A stretch of 64,000 bases of DNA. It comes from Megamerina dolium. Taxonomy: Eukaryota; Arthropoda; Insecta; Diptera; Megamerinidae. The stretch covers positions 57,978,761 through 58,042,760 of the forward strand of contig OY978528.1 in the NCBI GenBank assembly GCA_963854835.1, written 5' to 3'. The position numbers and the translations under genes were made by a program. Below the pieces are notes generated by a model. The model worked only from the letters and a program-made list of their open reading frames with translations. It was not told the origin of the DNA and did not search any database. How positions within the stretch are numbered: the stretch's first letter is position 1; the number at the start of each line of letters is the position of its first letter. Below are positions 33,255 through 47,555 of the stretch, in pieces.

Positions 33255-34060
33255 TGGACTGCGAGAACAAAGTCAGTATTTTCACGGACGGCTCCAAACT
33301 TAATGATCAAATGGGAGGATGCGTATATTCAGAAGCATTAAGTGCCAATGTAGCTTTCCGCCTACCAGATCATTGCAGTGTATTTTAAGCTGAAATTATA
33401 GCCATAAATAAGGCGCTCTCTATTGTATAAAAAAAGGTGTTTTGACTACAAGAGATATTTATATCTATTCCGATAGTCAGGCGGCACTAAAATCGCTGCA
33501 AATGAGTAGGCAGTAATCAAAAACGGTGATAAACTGTCACGAACTACTAATAGAACTCATTAACTACTTCAACATCCACCTTATTTGGGTACCAGGCCAC
33601 AGAGATATCAAAGGCAACTGTAGAGCGGAGGCATGTAGTAAATCATGGCACAACATTAGCACTCCACCCGAACAAGGCATCGGTGCCAATGACACTGACA
33701 ACTTGTAAGTTACTGATAAACAGATTCACCATAGATGCTGCTAACACACTTTGGAAGCAGACAGGAAACTGTTTAAATAGTCGGCTAATGTGGCCTAAAT
33801 GAAACTTAGCTCGAACTTAAGTACTTTTGAAACTGAGCAGGCAGGACATTAGAATGACAATTGGGGTTCTAACAGGACACTGCATTCTTGGAAAACACGC
33901 GAATGGACTATGGGCACCTTTTTACGACTACTGTAGGAGCTGCCAAGATATAGAGAAAGAAGAAACAGTTGAGCAGGAGAAAGCTCAATGCATTCGGAAC
34001 GGCTTTTCTTGGTGGCGTCTCAGAGTTTGCTAAAAAAGATAGTATCATTTATAAAATCGA
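33255..34060 (+). pseudogene. decayed LINE fragment, RNase H plus Cys/His tail
   Basis: Plus-strand frames read IFTDGSKLNDQMGGCVYSEA (the first catalytic Asp of RNase H is in TDGSK), LIWVPGHRDIKGNCRAEA (C-terminal motif), then LSRQDIRMTIGVLTGHCILG and YDYCRSCQDIEKEETVEQ, the tail found after RNase H in I-like LINEs. Many stops and frameshifts. RT and endonuclease are missing. Confidence 0.85.
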
Positions 34061-35200
34061 CAGGTTGTCTTAAAGAGGACCCCGTTGGGTAAGAGATAAA
34101 ACTCCAGTGGTATCACAATGGGCCTTTAATAGGCCTAAGTGCGTCAACAGACACCCACTCAGCCTACCTAGTACATTCATCTCTAATTTGAGGAATATTT
34201 ATGGAACCTTATCTTCATCTCTTATTTAAGGAATTTTTGTTGAGGATTCCTATAAAGATATATGAAAGAATTTAATCTTTTAGCATTCATAGGAAAATTT
34301 TTGATTTGGGTTGAATCCAAGTTCATCGTAAAAAGTATTTTGATTTTATCGTCTTGCTTGGATTTGAATAACCAATGAATATCCAACCTCACGGCTTAGT
34401 TAGGTGTTCAAAAATAAAATTCAGATATGGCCCATATTAAACATACAAATGAGAAATTGAAATGTTAGCTAATTTGAAAAGGTGTCGTGGTTACATCTCT
34501 TATATTAGATTGTTAGAAAAATCTCAACCCATTTTGGAAGAGATGGTGTCCCTTATAGAGATATCGAAATCGACAAAAGTGCTAAAGAATTTGAGAGATA
34601 CTACTTAAAGCTTCACTGTAACAAATGTTTGATTTGATTGCGTCGCTTGGATTGTATATCGATATAAATATGAATAACCAAATGATCCACTTTCACTATA
34701 TAAAAATTGCATTTGCAATTCATTTGTACACAATTTACAACGAGAATGTTCTTCTGTAAGAGTGTCAGTGTCGGATATGGATTGTCAAATTTGATTCTGG
34801 AAATTTCAGTAACAACTCTTTGATAAACAAATGAATTGATCAGAGTAAGACTATATGCAACAACAGAGGCACAGAGGCTAGACAACAGAGAAACTAAACA
34901 TTGGTCATTTGCCCATTAACAGCCATCACAGGAAGCATCGCTTTATCTGTAAGCTCAATAATTGAGTTTCTTATTATCTCAAAACGCTAAGTCTCATCAA
35001 ACCTGCCATATGCACATGAAACCCAAAAAGAAACCACCCATTTTGAAACGCATTATCACATGGAAGAGAAATTATGTGTTTGCAATAATATTAAATATTG
35101 AAACATTTTGAAAAAAATTTAATTTATAAATATTGAATCGCCTACAGTTAAGCATTCTCATTGTTCGACGGAGGAAAAGAATGAGGTGATAAATGCAAAT
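34061..35200. other. gene-free DNA
   Basis: No coding or repeat identity recognised. Confidence 0.4.
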
Positions 35201-37336
35201 AAAAATGTTCTTGTTCATCTCGTCTGCTTCTTCCACTTACCACTTGCGGCTACACACTGGTGACATATGACAAGTGTACTATTAGCTCCATACTCTTTTA
35301 AAGTCCATCATCATCATCGTCATCGTCACTTATAAAACGATGAGATTATCAACAAAATAATGCAATTTTTCCCCCAATTCAATATTTTCAGCATTTTTCA
35401 GTGAAGCTTCATTTTTTGTTGCTCATCTTTCTTCTTTATTGCATTGTCTTTATGCTTACTATCTGTCTGTCTGTCTACTATCTGTTGAATAATCGTCGTC
35501 GTCGCCGTTGTCATCTCCATCATCTCCGCCATCGTCGTCGTAGTTGTTCTAACAACCAACCAACAAATTATTATTGTGGCAAAGTATGCAAGTAAGTGTG
35601 TAAGTAAGTGGCAAGTGGAAGTATGCCAAAAAACAAAAGGACACCTACTCTACTACCTTATATGAATGGATATATTCTGCCTTCACTTACTTCACTTACA
35701 ATGGCATTATGAACTTTTGAACTCACTTCCATAACAATTAGTGATGAATGAATGGCATGGAATGGAATGGTAAGGATATGCTGAAAGTTTACAAGAAGAA
35801 CGATTTAACAATGTCGGTTTGCCACAGTACCGCCATCTGCACTCTGCACTCTCTCCCAAAATCTCTATTGCAAGCATTGCATTCAAAGAGTGGCATCTCA
35901 TACTTCAAGGTGATAGTTCAAGTCCAAAGGAAGACAAATAGAATAGTAAAAAAAACTTTCAATAAGAAGAGGGACAATTTGCCATATACACACACAGCAA
36001 CAAAACAAGGCAATCATACTACAACAATAACTTTTGTATATGGTATGAGTAGATATGTACGAGTAAGTATCATACAGAACAAGGTAACAATCAACACTAT
36101 GCCAGAGAAAAGCAAAAGAAAGGTTCAATAGTAAAGGCAGCAAGAGCAGTAGCAGTAACACCAACAACAACAACAATACGCAAACGATATATATGAGATG
36201 ATTGTTCAAAGGATGGTTATCTTGACAACCATTTGTTGCTTCTTTTGTGGTCGACAATGGCTATTTATTGCCACAGACTATACTGTATATGACTTAATAA
36301 AGAGCCAGATAGTATGAGCGAGACATTCATTCAAATACTCAGTCCACACACACATATGCACATATGCTCAATGATCGTATATCTTTACTTTCATAGACTT
36401 GACTGGAGGACAAGTGAAATTCGTTGAACATAATCGTTGAACATGGTCAAAATGAATTAACTTGTTTTTCACTATAAAATATCTAAAATCTTTCTCACTC
36501 CCTCGTTTATTATATATCTTTAGCCGACAAATAAAACACACAAAACAAATGGCAAACTTACACCAATGAATATACTCGTAGTATACGGAAGGACGACAAT
36601 TCTATTGTTGTTTTTTGTTTTTTTGTCGATATCTTTCTTTCTTTCCTCATTTCATGGCATTAGATGACGACGATGTCGTCGTCGTGGTCGTCGTCGTCGT
36701 CGTCGTCGTCATCCTATACCACTGCTCATTTGGCAAGGTCATTGTTGTTTGGCTTGTTTGATTCTTATAATTGTGTATTGTTGTTGTTGTAGTTGTTGTC
36801 AAGTAGATGTGTGGGCGTGTATACGTGTATGTGTTGAAAGAACAGCAATTGCTTTGCCACTTAACAACTTAACACCCAAGCAAGTGATATAAATGAAGCT
36901 AATACAACAACAGCAGCAATACTCTTGCAGACACCAGACAAGGTCACAATTCAAACACAGACACACACACACACACACACACAAAAACATACTCATGAAC
37001 ACATCGTTATACTCACTTAGTCGACAGTCGACAAGTGCATCCCCAAGCAAGTGTTTGAAAGACGACGAGACAACTTCATTTTCCAAGCAAACAGCAAGCA
37101 AGCAATCCAAATGAATGCAAAACATTTAAGTAAATCACTTAAGAGCAACAACCCTCTTCTACATATATATTATATACACTATATACGTTTGTAGTCTCAA
37201 TTTTCTTCTCTACTACTACTCTACTCTCATGTACTACATACCAACTTACATACATCATCAGTAGAAACAGCATTCGGAACATACAATGAATTCATACAAC
37301 TTGTCTTGCATTCACATATCTTCTTTCTATTGCTGA

Positions 37337-37368
<32 letters not shown>

Positions 37369-38060
37369 CTTCTTCTGCCCCTTTCTTCGAATGTGTGCTG
37401 GTGTGTGTGTATGTGTGAATGACTATGCAGTATTTCCTTTGGTAGAAATGCCAACAGTAGCATCACTCGTTACAAATTGATGTGACTTTCTTGGTCGTCT
37501 TTTTGCATGCTGCTTTTGTTGCTACTGCTGTTGTTGTTGTTGTTGTTTAGAAATCAGACACAATCTCTCATAATATACATTTACAAATGCTCAACCTCAA
37601 CATTGCATTTCATTCTCGTTTTCACTATAACCACATTAACACCAATACATAATAGCAAGAACAACACAAAATCAACCAACTTATTGGATGGCAGCAAGGT
37701 GAAAGCATCCTTGACTTTTAATGCCATCATCTTGACAAGTGAGTGAATTTTGTATGCAAATGTTTTATGTTGCCAAAGGAAGCTTCTTTCTCATTTCTTC
37801 ACAATTGCTCAATTGTATTGTACGTATAATATTTTCAATCTCCTTTGTAGTCATTGTGATTTAGTGTATAAATGTATATGGGGTACATGTACATGTACAT
37901 TATGTTTTTGTTCATATACATTATCATTCCTATTATTGTTGTTGTTATTGTTGTTGGCTCTGACCTCTATGTAAGTGAAAGTGTTATGCTGATTATTGTC
38001 ACATTGATCAACTCCTTCGATAACACCACACACAATACAATAGCTACTTAGCACTACACA
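35201..38060. other. trinucleotide-repeat-rich, transposon-poor block; candidate regulatory DNA
   Basis: Dense short tracts of CAA/GTT, GTC/GAC (about 36665-36713) and CA/GT (36957-36982), with little recognisable transposon sequence, typical of fly regulatory flanks. No coding gene. Enhancer function is inference from the position between bab2 and a presumed bab1. Confidence 0.35.
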
Positions 38061-38889
38061 ATTTCAATTTGATAAATAACAATGAACCTGACTTACACAT
38101 ACATAAATAGAGGGTCTTTTTTCATGTGTCATACTTTCCAATACTGACTTAAATGTTAAAAAGTTTGCAGAATCAAGTAACTGAAGTGTCAATTTCGCCA
38201 TTTCCTTATCATTATGTTGACAAATGCAATTGCTTTTCGAAAATATTGATTCTTTAATCGAAACATTAAGAACGCTTCTCGCAAATTTCCACCTTTTTCA
38301 ATTTCATTAGCCAATAATATTCATTGATGACAATTTTTTTTAATGGATTTGAGATTTCTGAATTCGAAAATCATAATAAAGAAAGCTGCTATGAAAGATT
38401 TTTCAATATATGTTGTCTTTTTTATTCTATTCGGTTTAAATATCAACCAAAAAACTAAATCTACATCTAAACATTTCGCTTTTTTTAGTAGAGCTCGTAA
38501 GGAAATTTTTCGTAAGGAAATTATATGAACCAATGACCAAGTTATGAGCAATTATATCAACACCCCGAAATTAAAAACCCTTTCTATTATTAACCGATTC
38601 AAAATTAGGCAGCAATTATAAAATGTAGTGGAGAAGAAGTGGTTTTAATATGGCGATATAGCGCTAATTGTGATCCAAAGTAGGGTTATGTAGATCAGCC
38701 TTCGTAACCAAATTAACAATATAGGTATATTAGGCATGCGATAGTTCATGACTTTTCGATATTGATCCACAACTATTTTGCCTATTTTGTGAGATTCGAT
38801 AAAAGTAAGAGCAAGAGCGACGAAAATAGTCGGGCTGGGCTAGGGTGAATGGTGCCAAGTCAAGACCAATGTTAAAAAAGTAGATGGAA
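38061..38889. other. gene-free DNA
   Basis: Begins agagggtcttttttcatgtg, which resembles aagggtgttctttctaaagtg at 11588. These could be termini of one transposon family, but no partner end was found. Confidence 0.3.
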
Positions 38890-39330
38890 AAATTGGTGGA
38901 AGAACTTACAGCTTCTTAGGGATCACCCTTAAAAGTTTAAAATGTATAACTGGTACCCATTAATTTTCCCAACACAATATATTTTCGGAATATACTTTCC
39001 TCTATCTGTGCCCTCTAGAGGAGCTTCCTTACAAAACCCCTTCAAGCGAGTTTCTAGAAGGGTAATATAAATATAATGATAAACCTTATTTCATTTTGGC
39101 TGTGCAACAACTTTTTCGCACTTACTTATCGCCTAATTTAACTCCTTATGATAGCTCCCCTCTAAAATGACCTGAATGTTGTCAAATATTCCCATAATTG
39201 CGCAGGTTTCGTTCCTAGAGCTATAATATGTATAACCGCATCAAATTTTTTGCATCAATATTTCCCCTTAATATACTTACTCGCTATATTCACACAATCT
39301 TTAACGGTAGACTATATAGCCAAATACCAC
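38890..39330. repeat. degenerate ~160-bp tandem repeat, cluster 4
   Basis: About two to three units with the family's ordered markers: gtataactggtacccattaa, ttttcggaatatactt, then cttacttatcgcctaattt, tcctagagctataatatgta, catcaatatttccc, atatacttactc. Confidence 0.65.
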
Positions 39331-39549
39331 GGGTATCCGTGTATCCATTTACTATTTTTTAATGTTTTAGAGGCAAAAATCAATTGTTGTGAGTTAAAAT
39401 CATTGTTGCTTGACTGCTCAATCAAGTGTGATAAAAGAGTTCAATCGAGAAAATTTAAGAGAATAAATTGAAAGAAATATCTTCAAAACACAATGGAAAT
39501 CTATCTTCAAGTGCATATGAAAGGTAATATAATATAATCAATCCTTTGT

Positions 39550-40030
39550 GGACGATGCAGAAGATTCTATATCTGAAGACGAGGAAGAGCAGGAGCTCAA
39601 TACAAGGGATGTCGAAATGTAGAATTAGACAAAGTAACCTTTGGAGACAGTGAATCGGGAAACGAAGATGAAGAAGAAGAAGAAGAAGAAAAGAAATGGT
39701 ACCGATCAATGTAGGGGCCGATAAATTAGTAACGTGTAATGGTAGTGAATGGAGTGCCCAACCAACTGCCGCATTATTGAGAAACGTGCCCTTAATCGTC
39801 AGTTCAAGCGATACTTCACGACAAAAAACGACAAAAATATCTATAAAAAGCTATTTGAATCATTTGCGAGAGTGCCATATCTGCTGCAGCAGGCTTAAGA
39901 AAGCCAGTAACTGGATCTTGTTACTTTTGCTATAAATAGAAAACTAAACGAAGATGAAAAACTTGAAAATCATGAAGCATCTGCAAAAAATCCGCGCGTC
40001 TGAAAAGCTCAATGACATATTGTATCTGCA
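39550..40030 (+). pseudogene. possible piggyBac-like transposase remnant
   Basis: An acidic stretch (SGNEDEEEEEEEKKW) is followed after a stop by NGSEWSAQP and TSRQKTTK, then ECHICCSRLKKAS. The order acidic N-terminus, G-x-x-W-x-x-x-P, then C-x-x-C-C resembles the two ends of piggyBac transposases with the core missing. No catalytic Asp motifs visible. Weak evidence. Confidence 0.25.
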
Positions 40031-40139
40031 CCGTTTGTGACCAGAATAATTGGTGTATTTTTATATAATATTTGCATTGAAATCTATATATTTTCATTCA
40101 ATATTCAATATGTCTTAATGAATTTATAAAAATTCTTAA

Positions 40140-40290
40140 TAAAAATGTCACGGATTCTACGGTTAAGGTGGCTGCCATACAAAATAAACACAAAAATCTC
40201 GAAAATCGACAATTAGCCCCACAACTGTCCAGGCGTTTTTGGCTTATTTTATTTGCTCAACTTTGTGGAAATTTTTAATGAAATATTACA
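40140..40290. repeat. single unit of the ~160-bp repeat
   Basis: gttaaggtggctgccatac, aaaataaacacaaaaatctc, gaaaatcgacaattagccc, tgtccaggcg: same order as the units in clusters 1 and 2. Confidence 0.6.
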
Positions 40291-43200
40291 TTAGTATACG
40301 TACCTGCTAGATCCAATTCGATAACAATCTGACCATTGAATAAAATCGTCTTAGTAAATTTTTATTCAGCGACTTCCATCACCTTTTTTTTTCAAATAAA
40401 CAAAATTTCATCGTTTTGAAGGAAAATCTTCTTTAGAAGGCTTATTAGAATTAGAATTAGAATTAAAACTAAAATTAGAGAAATTGTAGAGAAATTGCAT
40501 GTGGAGTTTTCTAGCACCAGTATTTGAATTCGTTTCGGTCCACTTTGTGGTAAATTTTCTTAACATACGAACAGAGAAGTATGTTATATTTAAGACGTTC
40601 TCACCAATTTTTTCAAACAACAAAATTTCCATTTTTGCAAGGCAGAAGTACTCATTGAAATGGAACATTTTATGGCAACAGCTAGCTTTACAAGACACTA
40701 CTCGAAAACAAGCTGTAGCTTCTAGAGAAGAAAAAAATCTGAATAATACGTTATTGTTCACAGAAAATTTTACCTTTGCTTGTGTTCTATGAACTCAAGG
40801 AGGCTTTATTTTGTTCAATATCCAGAATAACATTCCATAAGCCAATGTCTCCACATAAGTTTCCATAAAGCGAGGTTGGATTTACGCCGCCTGGTGCATA
40901 AATTTTGTAGAATATTCTAAGACGGAGAATTATCATACGAACTTATTGTAAAAATATTTGAAGCCTTATCATTTGGAAGATCTATTTCCATTCTTAAAGA
41001 CTGATATCGGTAGTGCATAGAATATAATGTGCTAGAAGTATCCGTGTGGTATCACGATGGCATTAAATTGAACCTAACCTAAGGCTCATATTTAATTGAA
41101 CGACTTTGCGAGCACATGAAATTGGTTACTTTGGCGCAAATGGAATTCACAACAGACTCCTTAGATGCCTTGATTCTTGATCAGAAAAAGTCTACATTAA
41201 TCGATTCGCTGATGTAAGCTCTCATACATAGTTGATAATTCAATGGACTAATTGTGTGCTCCCACTATGGACTAGCCACATGATCATACGCTCTACGGCA
41301 TCAGTTGCCATAGCACCACATTGTAGTCAGTGTTGAATGTTAAGGAGCCCAATCATCGGTTGACAACAGCATTACAGTATGTGTCATAATCCATCCATTG
41401 GGGAAAATGTTTGACGTATAAAGTAGAAATTAAAGAAATTTCTTTTTCAATTCGAATTCTTGCAAAACACCCTCTATCTGAATGTATGAGAGCGTACATG
41501 CAAATATTTTAGTCTTATAAAGTTCCTTTTCAAATCTTGGGAGCACATTTGTCAGAATCGTAACAATATCATCGTCATATATACGTGGTAGTTATTGTTA
41601 TCATTATGGCTTGTACTAGCAACAAAGTCTCCCCATGTTGCATATTCCCTTTGTATGCATACCACATGCTTATGTAGTATTATACATATATATCGAAGTG
41701 TGTCTAAGGTCTTTGCAGTAAAAGCTACTTTACTCAAGTGAATGAATCTCCCAAGCAAGTAACAGCATATGTACATACATATGTATTTTGGGTATTTTGC
41801 GGTCTAACAAACATGTCATGCATCTCAAGAGTATGGCATGCTTATTGTACGACTACGATTATATAGCTTATATTACAAGTACAACTTCTTAGTTGTACAT
41901 ACACATTTTTATATATACATAGGTATGTTGATAGTCATGTTCAGGATGTGATGCAGTGAATCAAAAGTCGTTGTATGGTGTATATATACATATATTTGTG
42001 TATATATACATTCTTTGAGTGTTTAGACTCATCAGATTCTTGTGTCTGCTATCGATACAAGTATGGAAGAATAGTACGATATTGTTGATAATTTGCCAAA
42101 TATGGGCCAATGTAATGAAAAGTGAAAGTTCAAATGTTGTTGTTGTTGTTGCTGTTATTATTGTTCTTACCAACTGTTGTTACTTTTACACAAGAGAGTC
42201 AGCCTCCCATTCACTCCATGCTTTCGTTTGCTAATTGAAGGAAGACGTTTTACTTTGACTAGAGTTTGCTGATGAAGTTATCGATACTATACACTCTTCT
42301 TGTTCTCCTTATTTAGTTTTCATCTACTTCTACTACTACTTCTTCATCTCTTACCTACATTCACACACATATATTACTGTAGTAAGAAATATATGTGAAA
42401 TCAAGGAAGGGGGAAGTATCTGTGTATCATTCCCTAACTGGTTGGTGGCAAATGTACAAGCACAACAACAACAACAATAACAGTAGGAACCATATATAGC
42501 ACAATAACAACAGCTGGTGCTTCATACCTATCCACTCATACTTATACTAACATACACACATACAAATAATCTGATGTTCACATGCATTTATTTCGACTCA
42601 ATTCAGTTACTAAGTTTCATATGACTTTATATACTTTATAAAGCATGTATTATATGTATGTGAATGTGTGTGTGTGTAATGTGCTTCAAGTCACATGCCA
42701 GAAGTACACACACACAAGTCAAACGTATTATACAAGTAAAAGACGATACAGTCGAGACGTACTGCTAGACATTGTTGACGAGAAAAAGAGAGAGAGAGAG
42801 ACAGGAATAGAAATAAGGAGTGAAAGAGAAAAATAGATTAAAATATGTAAGAATTTATGTATGTCTTTTCATGCCCCAGACATTTAGTAAGACCATCATG
42901 TATATGAGTATGTTTGACTCTATGTTCGTATTATTACATACAAGTGTATTTATGGAATTTCTCAAGGTTATTTAAGACATACTATACAGTATATATATAT
43001 AGTAAGTATTTTGTGACATGATTTCTCAAAATATTTTACATTGGCATGCATTGAAAAGATGAACATATGTGTAGCTACTATCTACATTTGTACGAATATG
43101 TTATACATTGGCACGCTTCTCTCCTTTTTCTCATTTTGTATATAAGAATACAGAAGAGAAAAGAAAAACAAGATGTATGTATATTTACTTGTAGACATAT

Positions 43201-43506
43201 GTTCTTAAAAATCTACCGAGAATTGCAATTGGGACTGTTTTTTGTTGCTGTTGCGTCTGTTGATATTTTTCTTCTACTGCCGTCACTTCAATTGCATCTT
43301 CAACAATTGCTTTATATCACATTAAAGAACATAATTTGTATGTGTACATATGTCTGTACATCTACTCAAATATGCGTGATAATTGTTTATGGCTTAACAC
43401 TTTGAAATAACAGTAGTTAGTATAGACCCTGTATCAAAAATGAGAATGCTACAACAGCCCTATGATGCTGTAAGTATGGGATTGATCAAACATTTGGACC
43501 GCGGAA
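40291..43506. other. gene-free DNA with simple repeats
   Basis: Includes ttagaa repeats at about 40444-40475 and CAA/GTT tracts at 41.5-43.4 kb. An end-like agggtgttttgc (minus strand, about 41470) may mark another decayed DNA element. No coding gene. Confidence 0.4.
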
Positions 43507-43516
43507 GATATTGAAA

Positions 43517-43785
43517 CTAAATAAAAAAAAATAAATATGTAGCACTTAAAGCCCCGAAGGGTTCTTTGGTCGTGCTTTCATTACTGTTCCATTACTGTTG
43601 TGTGTGTTAAATTTTGGACAGTATTAGAAGTGACCTACTCATTTTAGCTGGTACCGATCGGCAAAATTCTTGCGACATCACTTTTTCTGAGCTTTGTCAC
43701 AGAGTTCTTTTAGAAGCTTTTTCATGGCAAATTGTTGCTGCCGAAAGAATTGCCAATTGCTTGCCGACAGGTAGGTACCGGGTGG
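43517..43785 (-). mobile_element. 5'-truncated SINE with 10-bp target-site duplication
   Basis: Reverse-orientation copy of the SINE body and tail (agcacttaaagccccgaagg at its 3' end), lacking the tRNA head. gatattgaaa flanks it at 43507-43516 and 43786-43795, so truncation happened at insertion, as with LINE-driven retroposition. Confidence 0.85.
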
Positions 43786-43795
43786 GATATTGAAA

Positions 43796-46163
43796 GTACC
43801 AAAAGTAAAAGTCGTTAATGAGTAGCTCACTAGCTACTGTTCACATTCGCCCTTGTCCAGCCTTTACAGATCTCATGATTACAATGATGAAGACCAGTTC
43901 CATCGATAAGCAAACAGAGAAACGTGTTAACGAAGTTGTCGTTGGAAACCATTTGTTCTACAGCAACTTTTTATAGATATATTATTTTTATATAATTTAA
44001 TAAATAAACAAGCTGCAGTCAAAACGTTACTAGCCGAAATTTCAATCTTTTTACACAGTACAACAACAATTTCGTAAAATCTTAGTTGTTTATACAGAAG
44101 CACGGATAGTATTACATTAGATAGAAGTACAATCGACATTTGTTATTACTTCGTTATCCAATGAAATATAATAAATTAATTTTAGAGGAGAACATCTTAA
44201 ATTTTATGCACGAAAATGTAACGTAGGATTTACGTAATTTAACTAACAAACTCTGGCTGTTTATACGAAAAATCAACATCTGATAGCTGGTATTTTTCTT
44301 CTTTGAAAAAAATATAATTCAGCCAATCATACTCAAGGCAAAAATGACCCGTGGCATCACGAGCTCGCCAAGGAAATTGTTCTTTTATTTAGCCAAACTT
44401 TAGCCGGAAACCATCTTCTGCACTGCACTGTACTTGTCTCATCGATAAAAGAAGTGTTGATCAGATGGATTCAAGTCTGTTGAATAAGCTGCTACGGTGT
44501 GTTGAAGCAAGTGGTTCAAATTTTATGAAAGAAAGTGCCTCTATCCTTTATCTACTTCTATCATCTCTATCTACAGTGATGGCGGATTGTTATCAAAGAA
44601 AATCACTTTGGTTTAACCCTTTTGTTATTCTGGGTATTTTTGAAGCAACAATCAATTGCTATCGGCGATATTACATTAGTCGCAATTTTACCTTATTACA
44701 TCAAATTCATCTCAGAAAACACAAATCATTGCTTCCGCTTTGAAGCCATGCCGTTGACGTGACCGTTGGCCGGGCTGACTTATGACTTTTTTGATTAAGA
44801 TGCTCGAAATAGATCTAATTTTCATCATTATTGCTAAATTGGTTTTCTAAAAATTACTTTCCTCCTTCAGATGAAAGCAAACCCCTATGTTCATATCGTA
44901 GTTTGACGAAAAAATAGCAAAAACCTGTGGTGTTGAATGAAACTTGTAATGTCCTTAATTGGATATTGTTGGAAAATGACAAAAGCAAATTTAAAAAACC
45001 AGTACTTTTGCATTTGTTGACAAAATCCATTGCATTTATGAGTTTTTTTTTTTCTTTTTTTTTGCGTAAAGAGCTAAAAGAGATAATTTGGGTTCTGGTT
45101 TGGTCAGCTCTGGCTTAAATTAGAAATTTTTTACGATTTTCAATTAAGAACTATACAAAAATTGTGGCATGGTGATGTTAATATATCGATTATTTCATAG
45201 GCCCTCTTCAATAATTATTGATTGTTGTAAAATAATTATCAACCGATTGATCTCCAAGTATATAATATAGTTGGAAATAATTGAAGGCACAATTACGCAT
45301 ACATTTTCTGATGAAATGTGATAGGCGTCGTAACAAAAACAGAATAAAAAAAAAATTAAAAGATCAATTGCCGAAACTATGGACATATTTTGTCCGAAGT
45401 GGATTCCCAGAAGACGATAGCTACTTCAACCTAGCTTAGATCAATTGTGAGTCATTTTGGTCACAGGGTATATAACAAAGATAGTAATAATCCAAATCAG
45501 AGCTGTGTCATAATTTATTTGAATTTAATTTGGAGTAATCATATTGATGAAATGATAATGATAAGATACGCATATTGAGAATCAATTGTCAATAATTTTG
45601 ACAATATTGAGTATCGACCATACTAGCAGTATTTTAATTATAAAAACTCTGTATTTTTATTACGATTAATAAGTAAATACATTTTCGAGCAACCATGATT
45701 AGAAAATAATAAAAACTTGTACAGCTCTGGTCCTAATATAGACATGCGTATGTGTGTGTGTACAATATATATTCATATTTCCTGAATAAATGTATAAGGA
45801 ACTACTTGAATGCCTTATGGTCGATTTCTTCGGCATTGAAATGTTGCTTCGCTCCCTCTATACGACAAGAATTGTTGTTGTTGTTGTTGCTGCTGTTGTT
45901 ACGTTATAAGTAGTAATCCTAATATTTGTCGAAATTCTGAACAACAACTGAAGGAATGAATTTATTGATATAAGTATGTACACATACTGATAAACATCAA
46001 TCTTACTACAATGTATGTAAGGGAAGACTTAGGACGTAAGTACATATGGACGAGTATGACGACATATAAGTTAGTATATACTCGTACTTATGTGCGTATA
46101 TGTTTTGTCAATTTTGCATTTATAAGGATTTTAATAGCTTTACTCAAACACTCATTTATTTGC

Positions 46164-46200
<37 letters not shown>

Positions 46201-47555
46201 ATACATACGTATAATATGTATATGTATCTTACTATGACAATTTACTTAAGAGCCCATAAAGAAGAAAATACCAAATTGTATTCTGTTGTCCAGCATCTGA
46301 TGATGAATATATGTTAAATTGATATTGTGTAATGATGACTCTAATTAAACAGTAGTTATATTGGTTTGATACATCTATATGTAAATATCAATGTATGTTT
46401 GTAGGATGTCATACTTGTTATTATTGTGGTTATTGATACAAATCTAAGCGCTTACACAATACATATTGTACTTGATGTTTTTAAGAGTTAATCAAGTTCA
46501 GCTTGTGTGTTAAGCCAATTAAGATGAAATAATAATAATTGTACATAATGGAAATCTTAAGGAAACTTATATCAATGTAAGAAATTATTACATTTATCAC
46601 ATCGATTTAATCAAATTAATTTCAACTAAAGAAGAGTATTAAATATGTATTTATAAGCAGAAGTAAGTAAGATTGAATTACCCAAACAAAACATCACATA
46701 TTAATTTCAGAAATTTCTCACTGGAATTACTCATATTGTGAGAAATGGTAAATAGATTTATGATTGACTTAAATACTTTATTGACATAATTGGTTAGCCA
46801 GATGAAAGCTATGTGGAATCTTTCTTCTCACTGGTAGATGGACGAAAATTTTCGAACAATATTTTTATATTAATACTAATACTATTTTTTATATTCTTTA
46901 TAGTCAAGCTGCAATTAAATTTACAGGCACGAATATCGTTCAATTTTGCTCAGCACGAAAGCCAATCGACATTTATGCAGTAGCCTCTATTGTTAAATTA
47001 TCTCTTCAAAGCTATCGATTCGATTTATCCACCATAAATTGCCCAACAAAGAAATCTAAAAGCTCTATAAAGATTTGATTTGCACAACTTTTCGAAAGGC
47101 AATACCTAGCGAGAACTTCCGACTGAGGGCAATTTGAAGAACTAACTTCTCACAATATTTTTGGTTTCTGAATAAAAGATCAACCGAACTCAACAGAAGA
47201 AGAAGAGAAGAAGACCTGTATTTTAAAAAAGAAGAGTAAAAAAAAATTCTAAACATTTATCGGTAATGACACGTTCGTTGCAGACAATAGTTCTCTCAAT
47301 ACTGGTTTTCGTAGAAAAGCTTCATAGCCAACAAAAATAAATAATCAGTGCATGAGGGAATCACTTCAATCTTCTGTTGAACCAATTCAACAGCATTGCA
47401 TTGATTTACAAATAATGTGTATGTGCTTTAATTAGGAACTCGAAAGAGCTCTGTGTCTACGTTAAAAAAAAAAACTTTGTGATGTCGCTGATGCGCTGAA
47501 GGAGCAATTATATTGGAAGAGAAGCTCTAATAAAATTCTTCGATTTTGAGATATA
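43796..47555. other. gene-free DNA
   Basis: AT-rich. It contains a (CTA)n microsatellite at 46164-46201 and a GTT tract near 45872. No coding signal recognised. Confidence 0.45.

Noticed and set aside
44465..44743. 92-codon plus-strand frame as a small gene
   Set aside because: No recognisable motif, no splice or promoter context, AT-rich composition like the surrounding DNA.
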